Of a stretch of 64,000 nt of DNA, positions 56,243-64,000 are shown piece after piece; position 1 is the first letter of the stretch; each line of letters starts with the position of its first letter. Source of the stretch: Comamonadaceae bacterium (GTDB lineage Bacteria > Pseudomonadota > Gammaproteobacteria > Burkholderiales > Burkholderiaceae_C). The notes under the pieces were generated by a model. It was not told where the DNA came from. It did not search any database and saw only the letters and a program-made list of their open reading frames with translations. Made by a program: the position numbers and the translations under genes. The stretch is taken from positions 1-64,000 of the forward strand of contig CANCER010000017.1 of the NCBI GenBank assembly GCA_947375135.1, written 5' to 3'.

Positions 56243-57379
56243 ATGACCCAGAAAACCACCTCTTCCGTGCTGCGCAAAGCCAAACGCGTGGTGATCAAAG
56301 TCGGCTCCAGCCTGGTGACCAATGAAGGTCGCGGCCTGGATGAGCAGGCGATTGGCGAATGGTGCCGGCAGATCGCGCACCTGATGCGTGAGGGGCGCGA
56401 GGTCATCATGGTTTCCAGCGGTGCCATCGCCGAAGGCATGAAGCGTCTTGGCTGGACGGCACGTCCCAAGGCGATCCAGGAATTGCAGGCCGCAGCAGCA
56501 GTGGGGCAAATGGGTCTGGCGCAAATGTATGAAACCAAGCTGCGTTTGAATGAACTCGGCAGTGCCCAGGTGCTGCTGACGCATGCCGACCTGGCTGACC
56601 GGGAGCGTTATCTGAATGCGCGCTCCACTTTGTTGACCTTGCTCAAGCTGGGTGTAGTGCCGGTGATCAATGAAAACGACACCGTGGTGAACGACGAAAT
56701 CAAGTTCGGCGACAACGACACCCTGGGTGCGCTGGTGGCCAATCTGGTGGATGCCGACGCTCTCATCATCCTGACTGACCAGAAGGGGCTGTTTACGGCG
56801 GATCCACGCAAGGATCCCAATGCCCAGTTCGTCAGCGAAGCCAAGGCTGGCGACCCGGAACTCGAGCGCATGGCGGGCGGCGCAGGGTCCAGCATTGGTC
56901 GGGGCGGCATGCTGACGAAAATTCTGGCCGCTAAACGCGCTGCTGGTTCAGGTGCATCAACCGTGATTGCGTGGGGCCGAGAGCACGACGCCCTGATTCG
57001 CCTGACTGCAGGGGAGTCCATAGGCACCCTGCTGGTAGCGCAAACCCAGAAGACCCAGGCACGCAAGCAGTGGATTGCCGATCACCTGCAAATGCGTGGC
57101 GCAGTGGTGGTCGATGGCGGTGCCGTTGCGCAATTGCGCGACGGTGGAAAGAGTCTTTTGCCTATCGGCATGCTGCAGGTTGACGGTGACTTCTCACGGG
57201 GCGATGTCATCGCGGTGCTGGACTCCAGCGGCACGGAGATCGCGCGGGGACTGGCCAACTACGCCAGCGCGGAGGCGCGATTGATCTGCCGCAAGCCTTC
57301 CAGCGAAATCGAGCGCCTATTGGGCTACGCCGCCGAGTCGGAAATGCTGCACCGGGATAACCTCGTCATTACCCGTTAG
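56243..57379 (+). CDS. proB: Glutamate 5-kinase
   Basis: ProB phosphorylates glutamate in proline biosynthesis. The 378-residue protein has an amino-acid kinase domain ([48 protein letters not shown]) and a C-terminal PUA domain (about 285-365). The first step is feedback-inhibited by proline in the family. proA is not adjacent. The start at 56243 fits the family; upstream is a short non-coding gap after obgE. Confidence 0.95.
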   Translation: MTQKTTSSVLRKAKRVVIKVGSSLVTNEGRGLDEQAIGEWCRQIAHLMREGREVIMVSSGAIAEGMKRLGWTARPKAIQELQAAAAVGQMGLAQMYETKLRLNELGSAQVLLTHADLADRERYLNARSTLLTLLKLGVVPVINENDTVVNDEIKFGDNDTLGALVANLVDADALIILTDQKGLFTADPRKDPNAQFVSEAKAGDPELERMAGGAGSSIGRGGMLTKILAAKRAAGSGASTVIAWGREHDALIRLTAGESIGTLLVAQTQKTQARKQWIADHLQMRGAVVVDGGAVAQLRDGGKSLLPIGMLQVDGDFSRGDVIAVLDSSGTEIARGLANYASAEARLICRKPSSEIERLLGYAAESEMLHRDNLVITR

Positions 57380-57410
57380 CAAATTTGTCTGCCAGGTCTG
57401 CTGACCCGGC

Positions 57411-57938
57411 TCAGTTTCTTCTTGAGCCCGGGTTGGCCATTCGCCCTGTCTTGAGCGCGCTGACGATTTCTTGTTGGCTGGTTGCAAGGCGGTTCTGGCA
57501 ACCGCCCTGCCTGGCAAAGGCTTGCGCGTGGTGGGACGGCATGTTGTCGTTCACGGCTTTCCACGCCGGATTCGCCAAAAGCGACCACTGTCCGGATGCG
57601 TTCAGCCGCGCATAGGTTTTTACCTCATCGGTAATGCAACGTATGCCTTCATAAACGGCGTTGGTGCTGCCGGTGGCGTTGGTCATGGCAATGACGTAGC
57701 GCACCACGCCGTCCCCTCCCACGACAATGGTTTGCGGATCTACGCCCACCATGACCGATACGTGGGCGGGCATGTCCAAGGGCATCAATCGATCTTTGGA
57801 AAACTGAGGCGGCGCCTGGACCGGCTCCTCGGCCCAGTCCGGGTTGTCCAGGCCATTGCCACTTTGCGCCAAGCAGCAAGGGGCAGCCAGCGCGGCGGCA
57901 GCAGACAGACTTAGCGCAGCTGCGAACGTAAATTTCAT
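57411..57938 (-). CDS. CNP1-like family secreted protein
   Basis: The 175-residue product has a signal peptide ([20 protein letters not shown]) and resembles the CNP1 family (first seen in Neisseria): [49 protein letters not shown] and [11 protein letters not shown]. Function is unknown. Three cysteines remain in the mature part or near cleavage. It overlaps rppH by 4 bases, as an rppH-linked gene. Confidence 0.85.
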   Translation of the reverse strand: MKFTFAAALSLSAAAALAAPCCLAQSGNGLDNPDWAEEPVQAPPQFSKDRLMPLDMPAHVSVMVGVDPQTIVVGGDGVVRYVIAMTNATGSTNAVYEGIRCITDEVKTYARLNASGQWSLLANPAWKAVNDNMPSHHAQAFARQGGCQNRLATSQQEIVSALKTGRMANPGSRRN

Positions 57939-58528
57939 AGGTTGTCTAACGGTGTTTCACCAGCCAGGCTGTCAACAGATGGCGCACAGGGCGGGTTAAT
58001 GGGTTCCTGATCACGCGGACGATGACCATTGCGCAAGTAGCGGTGGCGTGTTTCGTTGCGCGGCAAAAAACGGGCGAGCTCGGTCAGTGCCATTTCGTAG
58101 ACGCCACGCTTGAACTCGACCACTGCTTCCAGCGGAACCCAGTATTCGTTCCAACGCCAGGCGTCGAACTCAGGATGGTCGGTGGCGCGCAGGTTCAAAT
58201 TCCAGTCGTGACCGGTCAGTTGAAGCAAATACCAAATCTGCTTTTGGCCCTTGTAATGGCCACGCGCATCGCGTCGGATGTACCTGTCTGGCACCTCATA
58301 GCGCAACCAGTCTCGGGTACGGGCAACAATAGCGACATGCTCCGGATGGAGACCCACCTCCTCATGCAATTCACGGAACATGGCTTGCTCAGGAGTTTCA
58401 CCCCGGTCAATGCCACCCTGCGGAAATTGCCACGAGTGGGTACGTATGCGTTTGCCCCAAAATACCTGATTTCTCTGGTTGAGCAGGATGATGCCGACAT
58501 TGGGGCGAAAGCCGTCCCGGTCAAGCAT
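57935..58528 (-). CDS. rppH: RNA pyrophosphohydrolase RppH
   Basis: RppH removes pyrophosphate from 5' triphosphate mRNA ends and starts decay. The 197-residue Nudix protein begins [20 protein letters not shown], with the Nudix box [23 protein letters not shown] and [19 protein letters not shown]. It is longer than E. coli RppH because of a ~40-residue C-terminal tail. The start at 58528 is preferred over the ATG at 58534. It diverges from proS. Confidence 0.95.
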   Translation of the reverse strand: MLDRDGFRPNVGIILLNQRNQVFWGKRIRTHSWQFPQGGIDRGETPEQAMFRELHEEVGLHPEHVAIVARTRDWLRYEVPDRYIRRDARGHYKGQKQIWYLLQLTGHDWNLNLRATDHPEFDAWRWNEYWVPLEAVVEFKRGVYEMALTELARFLPRNETRHRYLRNGHRPRDQEPINPPCAPSVDSLAGETPLDNL

Positions 58529-58630
58529 AATCAAACCCCAATTCTTAAACTTCGTTCATTATGCACAGCAAGTGAGGTGCATCAAGCAACGAAGTCTTCT
58601 TGCAGCCGTTGAAGTTCACTAAGTAGCGCC

Positions 58631-60373
58631 ATGAAAGCCTCACAATTCCTTATCTCCACCCTCAAAGAAGCACCGGCCGATGCCGAAGTCGTCAGCCACA
58701 AGCTGATGATGCGTGCGGGGCTCATTAAAAAGTTGGGTGCCGGCATCTACAGCTACATGCCCATGGGTCTGCGGGTCATACGCAAAGTGGAAGCTATCGT
58801 GCGCGAAGAGATGAACCGCGCCGGTGCGGTGGAAGTGTCCATGCCGGTGGTGCAGCCCGCAGAACTCTGGCAGGAGACCGGCCGCTTTGAGGCTATGGGC
58901 CCCGAACTGTTGCGCATCAAGGACCGGCACCAGCGCGATTACGTGGTGCAACCCACCAGCGAAGAGGTTGTCACAGACATCGCGCGCCAGGAAATCAAGA
59001 GCTACAAGCAACTGCCCAAAAACCTGTACCAGATCCAGACCAAATTTCGTGACGAGCGACGTCCACGCTTCGGCCTAATGCGCGGGCGCGAGTTCACCAT
59101 GAAGGACGCCTACAGCTTCGACCGCGATCAGGACGCGGCCAAGGCCAGCTACCAGATCATGGCCCGGGCCTATCGCAAGATTTTTGACCGTTTCGGCCTG
59201 GTCTACCGCCCCGTGGCTGCAGACAGCGGTGCCATTGGCGGGGACTTGTCGGAAGAGTTTCAGGTGATTGCCGCCACTGGTGAAGACGCCATCGTCTATT
59301 GTCCGAACAGCGACTATGCCGCCAACATGGAAAAGGCCGAGGCCCTCGCACCAGCCGGTGCCCGTGCAGAGCCCACCCAAGCCCTGGCGAAGGTTGGCAC
59401 ACCCGGCATGAGTACCTGCGTGGACGTGGCCAACTACCTGAAGATGCCGATCGAGCATTCGCTCAAGTCCCTCGTGGTGGCCACCGACGAGCGCAATGGC
59501 AAGGGCGAGATCGTCAAATCCCGTGTCTGGTTGCTATTGATTCGTGGCGACCGCAGCATGAACGAGGTCAAGGTCGGCAAGGTGCCTGGCCTGGCCGGTT
59601 TCCGCTTTGCCTCATTGCCTGAGATTGAAGAGCACTTTGGCTGTGAACCGGGCTACCTGGGTCCGGTCGGCCTCAAGAAGCCACTGCGTGTGGTCGTAGA
59701 CCGCGAAGTGGCCTTGATGTCCGACTGGATTTGCGGCGCCAATGTGGTTGACTACCACCTGAGCGGCGTGAACTGGGGCCGCGACCTGCCCGAGCCCGAT
59801 GTGATTGCCGATCTGCGCAATGTGATCGAAGGTGACCTGTCGCCAGACGGCAAAGGACCACTGGCTATTGAACGCGGAATTGAAATCGGGCATGTGTTCT
59901 ACCTGGGTACCAAATACAGCCGCGCCATGAACGCCACCTTTCTGGATGTCAACGGAAAGCCACAGTTCATGGAAATGGGTTGCTACGGCATTGGCATCAC
60001 GCGCCTGCCCGCTGCCGCCATTGAGCAGAACCACGACGAGCGCGGCATCATCTGGCCTGATTCGCTGGCGCCCTTCACCGTGGTGCTGTGCCCGATCAGT
60101 CCGGACCGTTTCCCGGACGTCAAGGCGGCGGCGGACAAGCTCTACGCAGAGCTCTTGGAAGCCGGCGTCGATGTGATTCTGGACGATCGCAACGAACGCC
60201 CTGGTGCCATGTTTGCCGACTGGGAACTGATTGGCGTGCCGCACCGCGTCACCCTTGGCGATCGCGGTCTCAAAGAGAGCGTAGTCGAATACCAGCACCG
60301 CCGTGATAAAGCCGCGACCAGCGTGCCCGTAGCGGATATTTCGGGGCTGATTCAGACGCGCTTGAAGGGATGA
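58631..60373 (+). CDS. proS: Prolyl-tRNA synthetase
   Basis: The 580-residue class II synthetase has motif 1/2 regions [17 protein letters not shown] and [25 protein letters not shown], and an insertion (about 225-400) of the YbaK editing type, as in bacterial-type ProRS. Motif 3 is near [18 protein letters not shown]. The C-terminal anticodon-binding domain ends in [14 protein letters not shown]. The gene overlaps the lytic transglycosylase by 4 bases. Confidence 0.97.
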   Translation: MKASQFLISTLKEAPADAEVVSHKLMMRAGLIKKLGAGIYSYMPMGLRVIRKVEAIVREEMNRAGAVEVSMPVVQPAELWQETGRFEAMGPELLRIKDRHQRDYVVQPTSEEVVTDIARQEIKSYKQLPKNLYQIQTKFRDERRPRFGLMRGREFTMKDAYSFDRDQDAAKASYQIMARAYRKIFDRFGLVYRPVAADSGAIGGDLSEEFQVIAATGEDAIVYCPNSDYAANMEKAEALAPAGARAEPTQALAKVGTPGMSTCVDVANYLKMPIEHSLKSLVVATDERNGKGEIVKSRVWLLLIRGDRSMNEVKVGKVPGLAGFRFASLPEIEEHFGCEPGYLGPVGLKKPLRVVVDREVALMSDWICGANVVDYHLSGVNWGRDLPEPDVIADLRNVIEGDLSPDGKGPLAIERGIEIGHVFYLGTKYSRAMNATFLDVNGKPQFMEMGCYGIGITRLPAAAIEQNHDERGIIWPDSLAPFTVVLCPISPDRFPDVKAAADKLYAELLEAGVDVILDDRNERPGAMFADWELIGVPHRVTLGDRGLKESVVEYQHRRDKAATSVPVADISGLIQTRLKG

Positions 60374-61020
60374 GTGTTGTTGCGTCGGTGCCAGGCATGG
60401 CGAGCCGGCGCAGCGTGCTGACCCTGCTGGGTGCTCCGGCTTTGCTGGGCCTGCATGGGTTGGCGAGGGCTGGTGCGCAAATTGAAGAGCCGTTGGCTGA
60501 CGCAGTGCGCAATGCACTCAGCGCGGCCATCAGCAGCGGTGAGCCGCCCGAGCCTGTGTTTGCCGACACCGAGAGCCGTTTGCGCTACCTGCACTGGAAA
60601 GTAGAAATGAACACGCGTCTGGTGGGGCGCAACGCGGATCTGAAAACCCTGCAACACCGTGACGAATTTTTGCAAACGCTGTGGTATGACTGCCAGCGCG
60701 CCAGACTGGATGTCGCTCTGGTGCTGGGCTTGATTCAGGTCGAGAGCAACTTCCGCCAATTCGCGGTCAGCAGTGCGGGCGCACGCGGCTACATGCAAGT
60801 CATGCCGTTCTGGGCCCGCAGTATTGGGGACGGTGACGCCAACACGCTCTTTCGAATGAAGCTGAACCTGCGTTTTGGCTGCGTCATCTTGCGCCACTAT
60901 CTGAATTTGGAGCGGGACGACCCGTTTATGGCACTGGGCCGCTACAACGGCTCACGCGGAAAAAAGACCTACCCCGACGCAGTTCAGGGTGCCAGGCGCC
61001 GTTGGGAATTTAGCGCCTGA
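60370..61020 (+). CDS. Secreted lytic transglycosylase (SLT domain), Tat-type signal
   Basis: The 216-residue protein has an SLT-type domain with catalytic E125 in [20 protein letters not shown], then YMQVMPFW. The N-terminus holds [12 protein letters not shown], a twin-arginine motif (R13-R14) followed by a hydrophobic stretch, so Tat export is likely; the tatABC genes are in this window. It cuts peptidoglycan between MurNAc and GlcNAc. It is translationally coupled to proS, which is a common neighbour. Confidence 0.88.
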   Translation: MSVVASVPGMASRRSVLTLLGAPALLGLHGLARAGAQIEEPLADAVRNALSAAISSGEPPEPVFADTESRLRYLHWKVEMNTRLVGRNADLKTLQHRDEFLQTLWYDCQRARLDVALVLGLIQVESNFRQFAVSSAGARGYMQVMPFWARSIGDGDANTLFRMKLNLRFGCVILRHYLNLERDDPFMALGRYNGSRGKKTYPDAVQGARRRWEFSA

Positions 61021-61032
61021 GCGCGTGGGGTT

Positions 61033-61353
61033 TTACTTTGCGGCCAGAACCTGGGCCAGTTCGCCAGACTCGTACATCTCCATCATGATGTCTGAGCCGC
61101 CGACAAATTCACCCTTGATGTAGAGCTGTGGAATGGTGGGCCACTGGCTGTAGTCCTTGATACCCTGGCGGATGCCATCGTCTTCCAGCACATTGACGGT
61201 CTTCACTGCCTTAGGGTCTACGCCGCAAGCCTTGAGGATCTGGATCGCACGTCCGGAAAAGCCGCACTGTGGGAAGGACGCGGTGCCCTTCATAAAAAGC
61301 AGAACTTCGTTGGATTTCACCAGTTCGTCAATACGTTGTTGTGCGTCGCTCAT
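61033..61353 (-). CDS. grxD: Monothiol glutaredoxin (Grx4 type)
   Basis: The 106-residue protein has the CGFS active site (FPQCGFSGRA, C30), TVNVLEDDGIRQGIKDYSQWPTIPQLY and the C-terminal GGSDIMMEMYESGEL. CGFS glutaredoxins bind a [2Fe-2S] cluster with BolA/IbaG-type partners; ibaG is at 220. It converges on the lytic transglycosylase. Confidence 0.95.
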   Translation of the reverse strand: MSDAQQRIDELVKSNEVLLFMKGTASFPQCGFSGRAIQILKACGVDPKAVKTVNVLEDDGIRQGIKDYSQWPTIPQLYIKGEFVGGSDIMMEMYESGELAQVLAAK

Positions 61354-61484
61354 GTCTAAAACCCCAAATGAATAATTCCCCGATTATTTCACCTTCATGC
61401 GCGTCCGATGAAGGGATGGCGAACTGCCCGCCATGGCCGCGTGGTTTTTTGCAGATAATCAAGTATTTCCTCCAAACGAACACC

Positions 61485-61961
61485 ATGAAAATCGAAAAAA
61501 ACACCGCCGTGACCTTGCGCTACACCGTCTCCGATCTGTCGGGCAAGTTGCTGGAGGAAAGTCAGGAGCCCATGTCCTATCTGCACGGCGGATATGGCAA
61601 CACTTTTGCCAAGATCGAAGAGGCGCTAGAGGGGCAGGATGACACGTACCAAGCCACGATCGAACTACGGCCCGAAGATTCTTTTGGTTTGCGCGATGAA
61701 GGCCTCTTGCAAACCATCCCCAAGACCCAGTTCCCACCTGGCGTCAAGGTGGGTGGTCAGTTGGAAGGACGTGACGACAGTGGGCACTCTATCGTTTTTA
61801 CCGTGCTCAAGATCAAGGGAGATACGGTGTACCTGGACGGCAACCATGCGCTGGCCGGAAAAACCCTGCGTTTCGGACTCAAGGTGCTGGAAGTGCGGGC
61901 TGCTTCGGATGAGGAAATTGCACACGGGCATGTCCACGGAGCCCACGGGCATCACCATTGA
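61485..61961 (+). CDS. SlyD-like FKBP peptidyl-prolyl isomerase
   Basis: The 158-residue protein has an FKBP core with an inserted chaperone flap (AKIEEALEGQDDTYQATIEL to DSFGLRDE) and ends with a His-rich tail (HGHVHGAHGHHH), the SlyD-type metal-binding end. The start at 61485 (MKIEKNTAVTLRYT) matches the family; the in-frame longer reading from 61341 is not supported. A role in protein folding and nickel handling is known for SlyD, but metal specificity here is unproven. Confidence 0.93.
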   Translation: MKIEKNTAVTLRYTVSDLSGKLLEESQEPMSYLHGGYGNTFAKIEEALEGQDDTYQATIELRPEDSFGLRDEGLLQTIPKTQFPPGVKVGGQLEGRDDSGHSIVFTVLKIKGDTVYLDGNHALAGKTLRFGLKVLEVRAASDEEIAHGHVHGAHGHHH

Positions 61962-62013
61962 TGTGAGTCAGTCAGCCAGCTAAAATACCGTTTTTGATAA
62001 TGAAGGCTTCTTT

Positions 62014-62526
62014 ATGGCTGCAGCGCTGCGGGTTTTATTTGCTGGACTGACGATGGCGGCGATGCTGTGCTTGGCCTTACCTGCTGCTGCACTGCAACCC
62101 GCGAAAGGCAAAGTCATACTGACTGTGTCCGGTCAGGTGTCAGAAAAAAATACAGCCAATACAGCGGAGTTCGATCTGGCCATGCTGGAGAAACTGCCGC
62201 AACAGAGCTTCACCACGATGACTCCCTGGGACAAACAGCCGATCACATTTTCGGGCCCTTTATTGCGTGATGTGTTGGCCGCTACCAAGGCGACGGGTAC
62301 CACCATCAAAGCGGTTGCACTGAACGACTACCAGACCACCATACCGTTTGACGATGCGCAGAAGTTCGATGTCATCCTGGCCCGCCTGATGAATGGAAAG
62401 CCGATCCCTGTCAAGACCAAAGGCCCACTGTTCATCGTCTATCCCTACGACGCCAAACCCGAGTTGCGATCCAGCCTTTACTACGAGCGCTCGGCGTGGC
62501 AGCTCAAATCCATGACCATCGAATAG
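62014..62526 (+). CDS. Secreted sulfite-oxidase-fold protein lacking the cofactor cysteine
   Basis: The 170-residue product has a signal peptide (VLFAGLTMAAMLCLALPAAA) and resembles the molybdopterin oxidoreductase fold (VILTVSGQVSEKNTANTAEF, FSGPLLRDVLAATKA, KGPLFIVYPYD). The mature protein has no cysteine, so the Mo ligand of true enzymes is missing. It lies one base before a histidine kinase gene. Such small SUOX-fold proteins may be sensors or structural; cofactor binding is not claimed. Confidence 0.7.
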   Translation: MAAALRVLFAGLTMAAMLCLALPAAALQPAKGKVILTVSGQVSEKNTANTAEFDLAMLEKLPQQSFTTMTPWDKQPITFSGPLLRDVLAATKATGTTIKAVALNDYQTTIPFDDAQKFDVILARLMNGKPIPVKTKGPLFIVYPYDAKPELRSSLYYERSAWQLKSMTIE

Positions 62527-62527
62527 G

Positions 62528-64000
62528 ATGCCCTTCCGTACCAACAATCAACGCTACCTGCTCTGGCTGGCGTTGGGTACGGCAGCGATGGCCCTCGCCG
62601 TAGCATCACTGCTGGTGTTTGAATTAGCCCAGAAGCGGGCCATCGATCAAGCGACGGCAATCCGATCCGACTCGTTAACAGCGCTAGCGTTTCAATTTGA
62701 GCGTGAGTTTCTGCGTTTGCGACAGTCCCTGAGTGAGAGTCTGACAAGCGGGCAGGCCCCGGATGCCGAAGCCATATCACTGCGCTATGACATTTTCCTG
62801 AGTCGTTTAACCCTCCTGCGTGAAAGCCCCAGCGTGTCGCTTATGACTGCACGGGAGGAGTATCGCAAGGTCATTCCGCGCCTGGAGCCGCTGGTAGCGG
62901 AAATGGACCAGGTGCTTTCCTCTGATCCTATTCAGCGTGAAAAGCTGCCGCACATACTCTCCGAGTTGAATGATTTGGGTATGGACGTTCAGGCCCTGTC
63001 CATGGCGGCCAATTCGGAAATGGCGCGCTTGCTGGAACGACAGAGCGAGGCCATGGGTCAGCAAAACGAGCTCATAATCTGGTTGACAGTGGCGCAGCTG
63101 GTGCTGCTGATCATTGCGTCGGGTGCCCTGCTGGCCCGCCAAAAGCGCCTTGAAGCCGAACAACTCGCGCTTGAAAAGATGACCGAAGACCTGCGTGATG
63201 CCCATTTCCGGGCGGAAACAGCCAACCGCAGCAAGAGCCAGTTTCTGGCCAATATGAGCCACGAACTGCGTACCCCGTTCAACGGTTTGATGGGCATGCT
63301 GGGCCTGCTGCAAGGCACATCGCTCAACGCCCAACAGGCCGACTACATCCAGACCGCGCAGGCTTCGGCCAACCACCTGCTGACCCTGTTGAATGACATT
63401 TTGGATTTGTCGGCGCTGGAGACTGGCAAGATGACGCTCAAGCCCGCCGCCATGAAAGTGGAACGCCTGCTCAGCGACGTGAATGCATTGATGCAACCGC
63501 AGGCCAAGGAGAAAGGGCTGGAATTTCAGATCCAGTTGCCGGATGTAGCGCTGCCCACGCTGTACGCCGATGAAACCCGGGTCAAGCAAATCCTGTTCAA
63601 TCTGGTGAATAACGCGATCAAATTCACGCAATCGGGCAGTGTGCGGCTGACCGTGTCAGAGCACTCCCGCACGGCGGATGCGATAGAGGTCGTATTCAAC
63701 GTGCAGGACACGGGAATCGGCATGGACGCCAAAGTGCTTTCACGCTTGTTTCAGCGCTTTTACCAGGTAGAGGACAGCAGCACCCGTCGCTACGGCGGAA
63801 CAGGCCTGGGCCTGGAAATCTCACAATCCCTGGCGCGCATCATGCAGGGTGAAATCACCGTCACAAGCATCGTGAATAGCGGTTCCACTTTTACCGCCAA
63901 GGTGACGCTGCCCATCTATCAGGCAGCTGAGGAACAAGCTGTCGAACCCATTGCAGCGGTGCCTGCCCCGGTTCTACACGGCTTGGCTGCGCGCACAAGC
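62528..64000 (+). CDS. Membrane sensor histidine kinase, cut by the window end
   Basis: The visible 491 codons encode a kinase with two membrane helices (about 11-33 and 182-203) that bracket a ~150-residue periplasmic helical domain. Then come HisKA with phospho-acceptor H245 (FLANMSHELRTP) and HATPase_c with N box NLVNNAIKF, G1 DTGIGM, F RLFQRFYQ and G2 GGTGLGLEIS. The frame continues past the window; the linker rich in Glu/Ala/Pro (about 470-490) suggests a following receiver domain (hybrid kinase), which is inference. The start at 62528 is coupled to the SUOX-fold gene. Confidence 0.9.
   Translation, partial: MPFRTNNQRYLLWLALGTAAMALAVASLLVFELAQKRAIDQATAIRSDSLTALAFQFEREFLRLRQSLSESLTSGQAPDAEAISLRYDIFLSRLTLLRESPSVSLMTAREEYRKVIPRLEPLVAEMDQVLSSDPIQREKLPHILSELNDLGMDVQALSMAANSEMARLLERQSEAMGQQNELIIWLTVAQLVLLIIASGALLARQKRLEAEQLALEKMTEDLRDAHFRAETANRSKSQFLANMSHELRTPFNGLMGMLGLLQGTSLNAQQADYIQTAQASANHLLTLLNDILDLSALETGKMTLKPAAMKVERLLSDVNALMQPQAKEKGLEFQIQLPDVALPTLYADETRVKQILFNLVNNAIKFTQSGSVRLTVSEHSRTADAIEVVFNVQDTGIGMDAKVLSRLFQRFYQVEDSSTRRYGGTGLGLEISQSLARIMQGEITVTSIVNSGSTFTAKVTLPIYQAAEEQAVEPIAAVPAPVLHGLAARTS

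Overview
The window is a continuous piece of a betaproteobacterial chromosome. The gene order (murA-his-tat, petABC-sspAB, secA-argJ-mutT-yacG-zapD-coaE-pilDCB, ispB/rplU-rpmA-obgE-proB) and the protein sequences point to Burkholderiales, most likely a Comamonadaceae member of the Rhodoferax/Polaromonas type. That placement is inference from gene content, not from a database match. No prophage, insertion sequence or CRISPR array was seen.

Layout. 1-10494: the end of an ABC transporter permease, ibaG-murA, a histidine operon (hisG, hisD, hisB, hisH, hisA, hisF, hisI, hisE) and tatABC, all on the + strand. hisC is not in its usual place between hisD and hisB; a small secreted Rap1a/Tai-like protein sits there. 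10495-18215: a DegS/DegQ-type protease (-), a Nif3-like protein, pdxA, mscL (-), the cytochrome bc1 operon petABC and sspAB. A tRNA-Thr with a strong terminator follows.

18592-36216 is the accessory core: an exosortase-B / PEP-CTERM exopolysaccharide locus. A PEP-CTERM surface protein gene (-) diverges from epsA-epsB-epsL-epsD-epsE-epsF-epsG (+): a LuxR-type regulator, the initiating sugar-phosphate transferase, an outer-membrane barrel, an EpsD-type PPIase lipoprotein, a Wza-like exporter, a Wzz-like chain-length protein and its ATPase partner. Convergent to it, on the - strand, come xrtB-epsI, a flippase, a GT2, a polymerase, a GT4, a polysaccharide lyase, another GT4 and an Alg14/Alg13 split glycosyltransferase pair. 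The lyase-to-flippase stretch (about 29150-34660) is clearly AT-richer than its surroundings and looks like an exchangeable serotype-like cassette. A 16-bp perfect palindromic site, TAGTCC-N4-GGACTA, occurs once at each end of the locus and is the best candidate for a shared operator.

36432-49060: dciA, an M23 peptidase, secA, argJ, a DUF815 ATPase, mutT, then yacG-zapD-coaE-pilD-pilC-pilB on the - strand. 49061-52504: rfbBDAC for dTDP-L-rhamnose, a plausible precursor supply for the polysaccharide. 52505-64000: a small lipoprotein in an AT-rich pocket, tRNA-Pro, ispB (-), rplU-rpmA-obgE-proB, a CNP1-like protein, rppH, proS, a lytic transglycosylase with a Tat-like signal, grxD, a SlyD-like PPIase, and a secreted sulfite-oxidase-fold protein lacking the cofactor cysteine next to a histidine kinase cut by the window edge.

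Two copies of a ~85-bp intergenic repeat (after hisF and after argJ) carry the same 37-nt hairpin with three compensatory base-pair changes, so its structure appears to be conserved.
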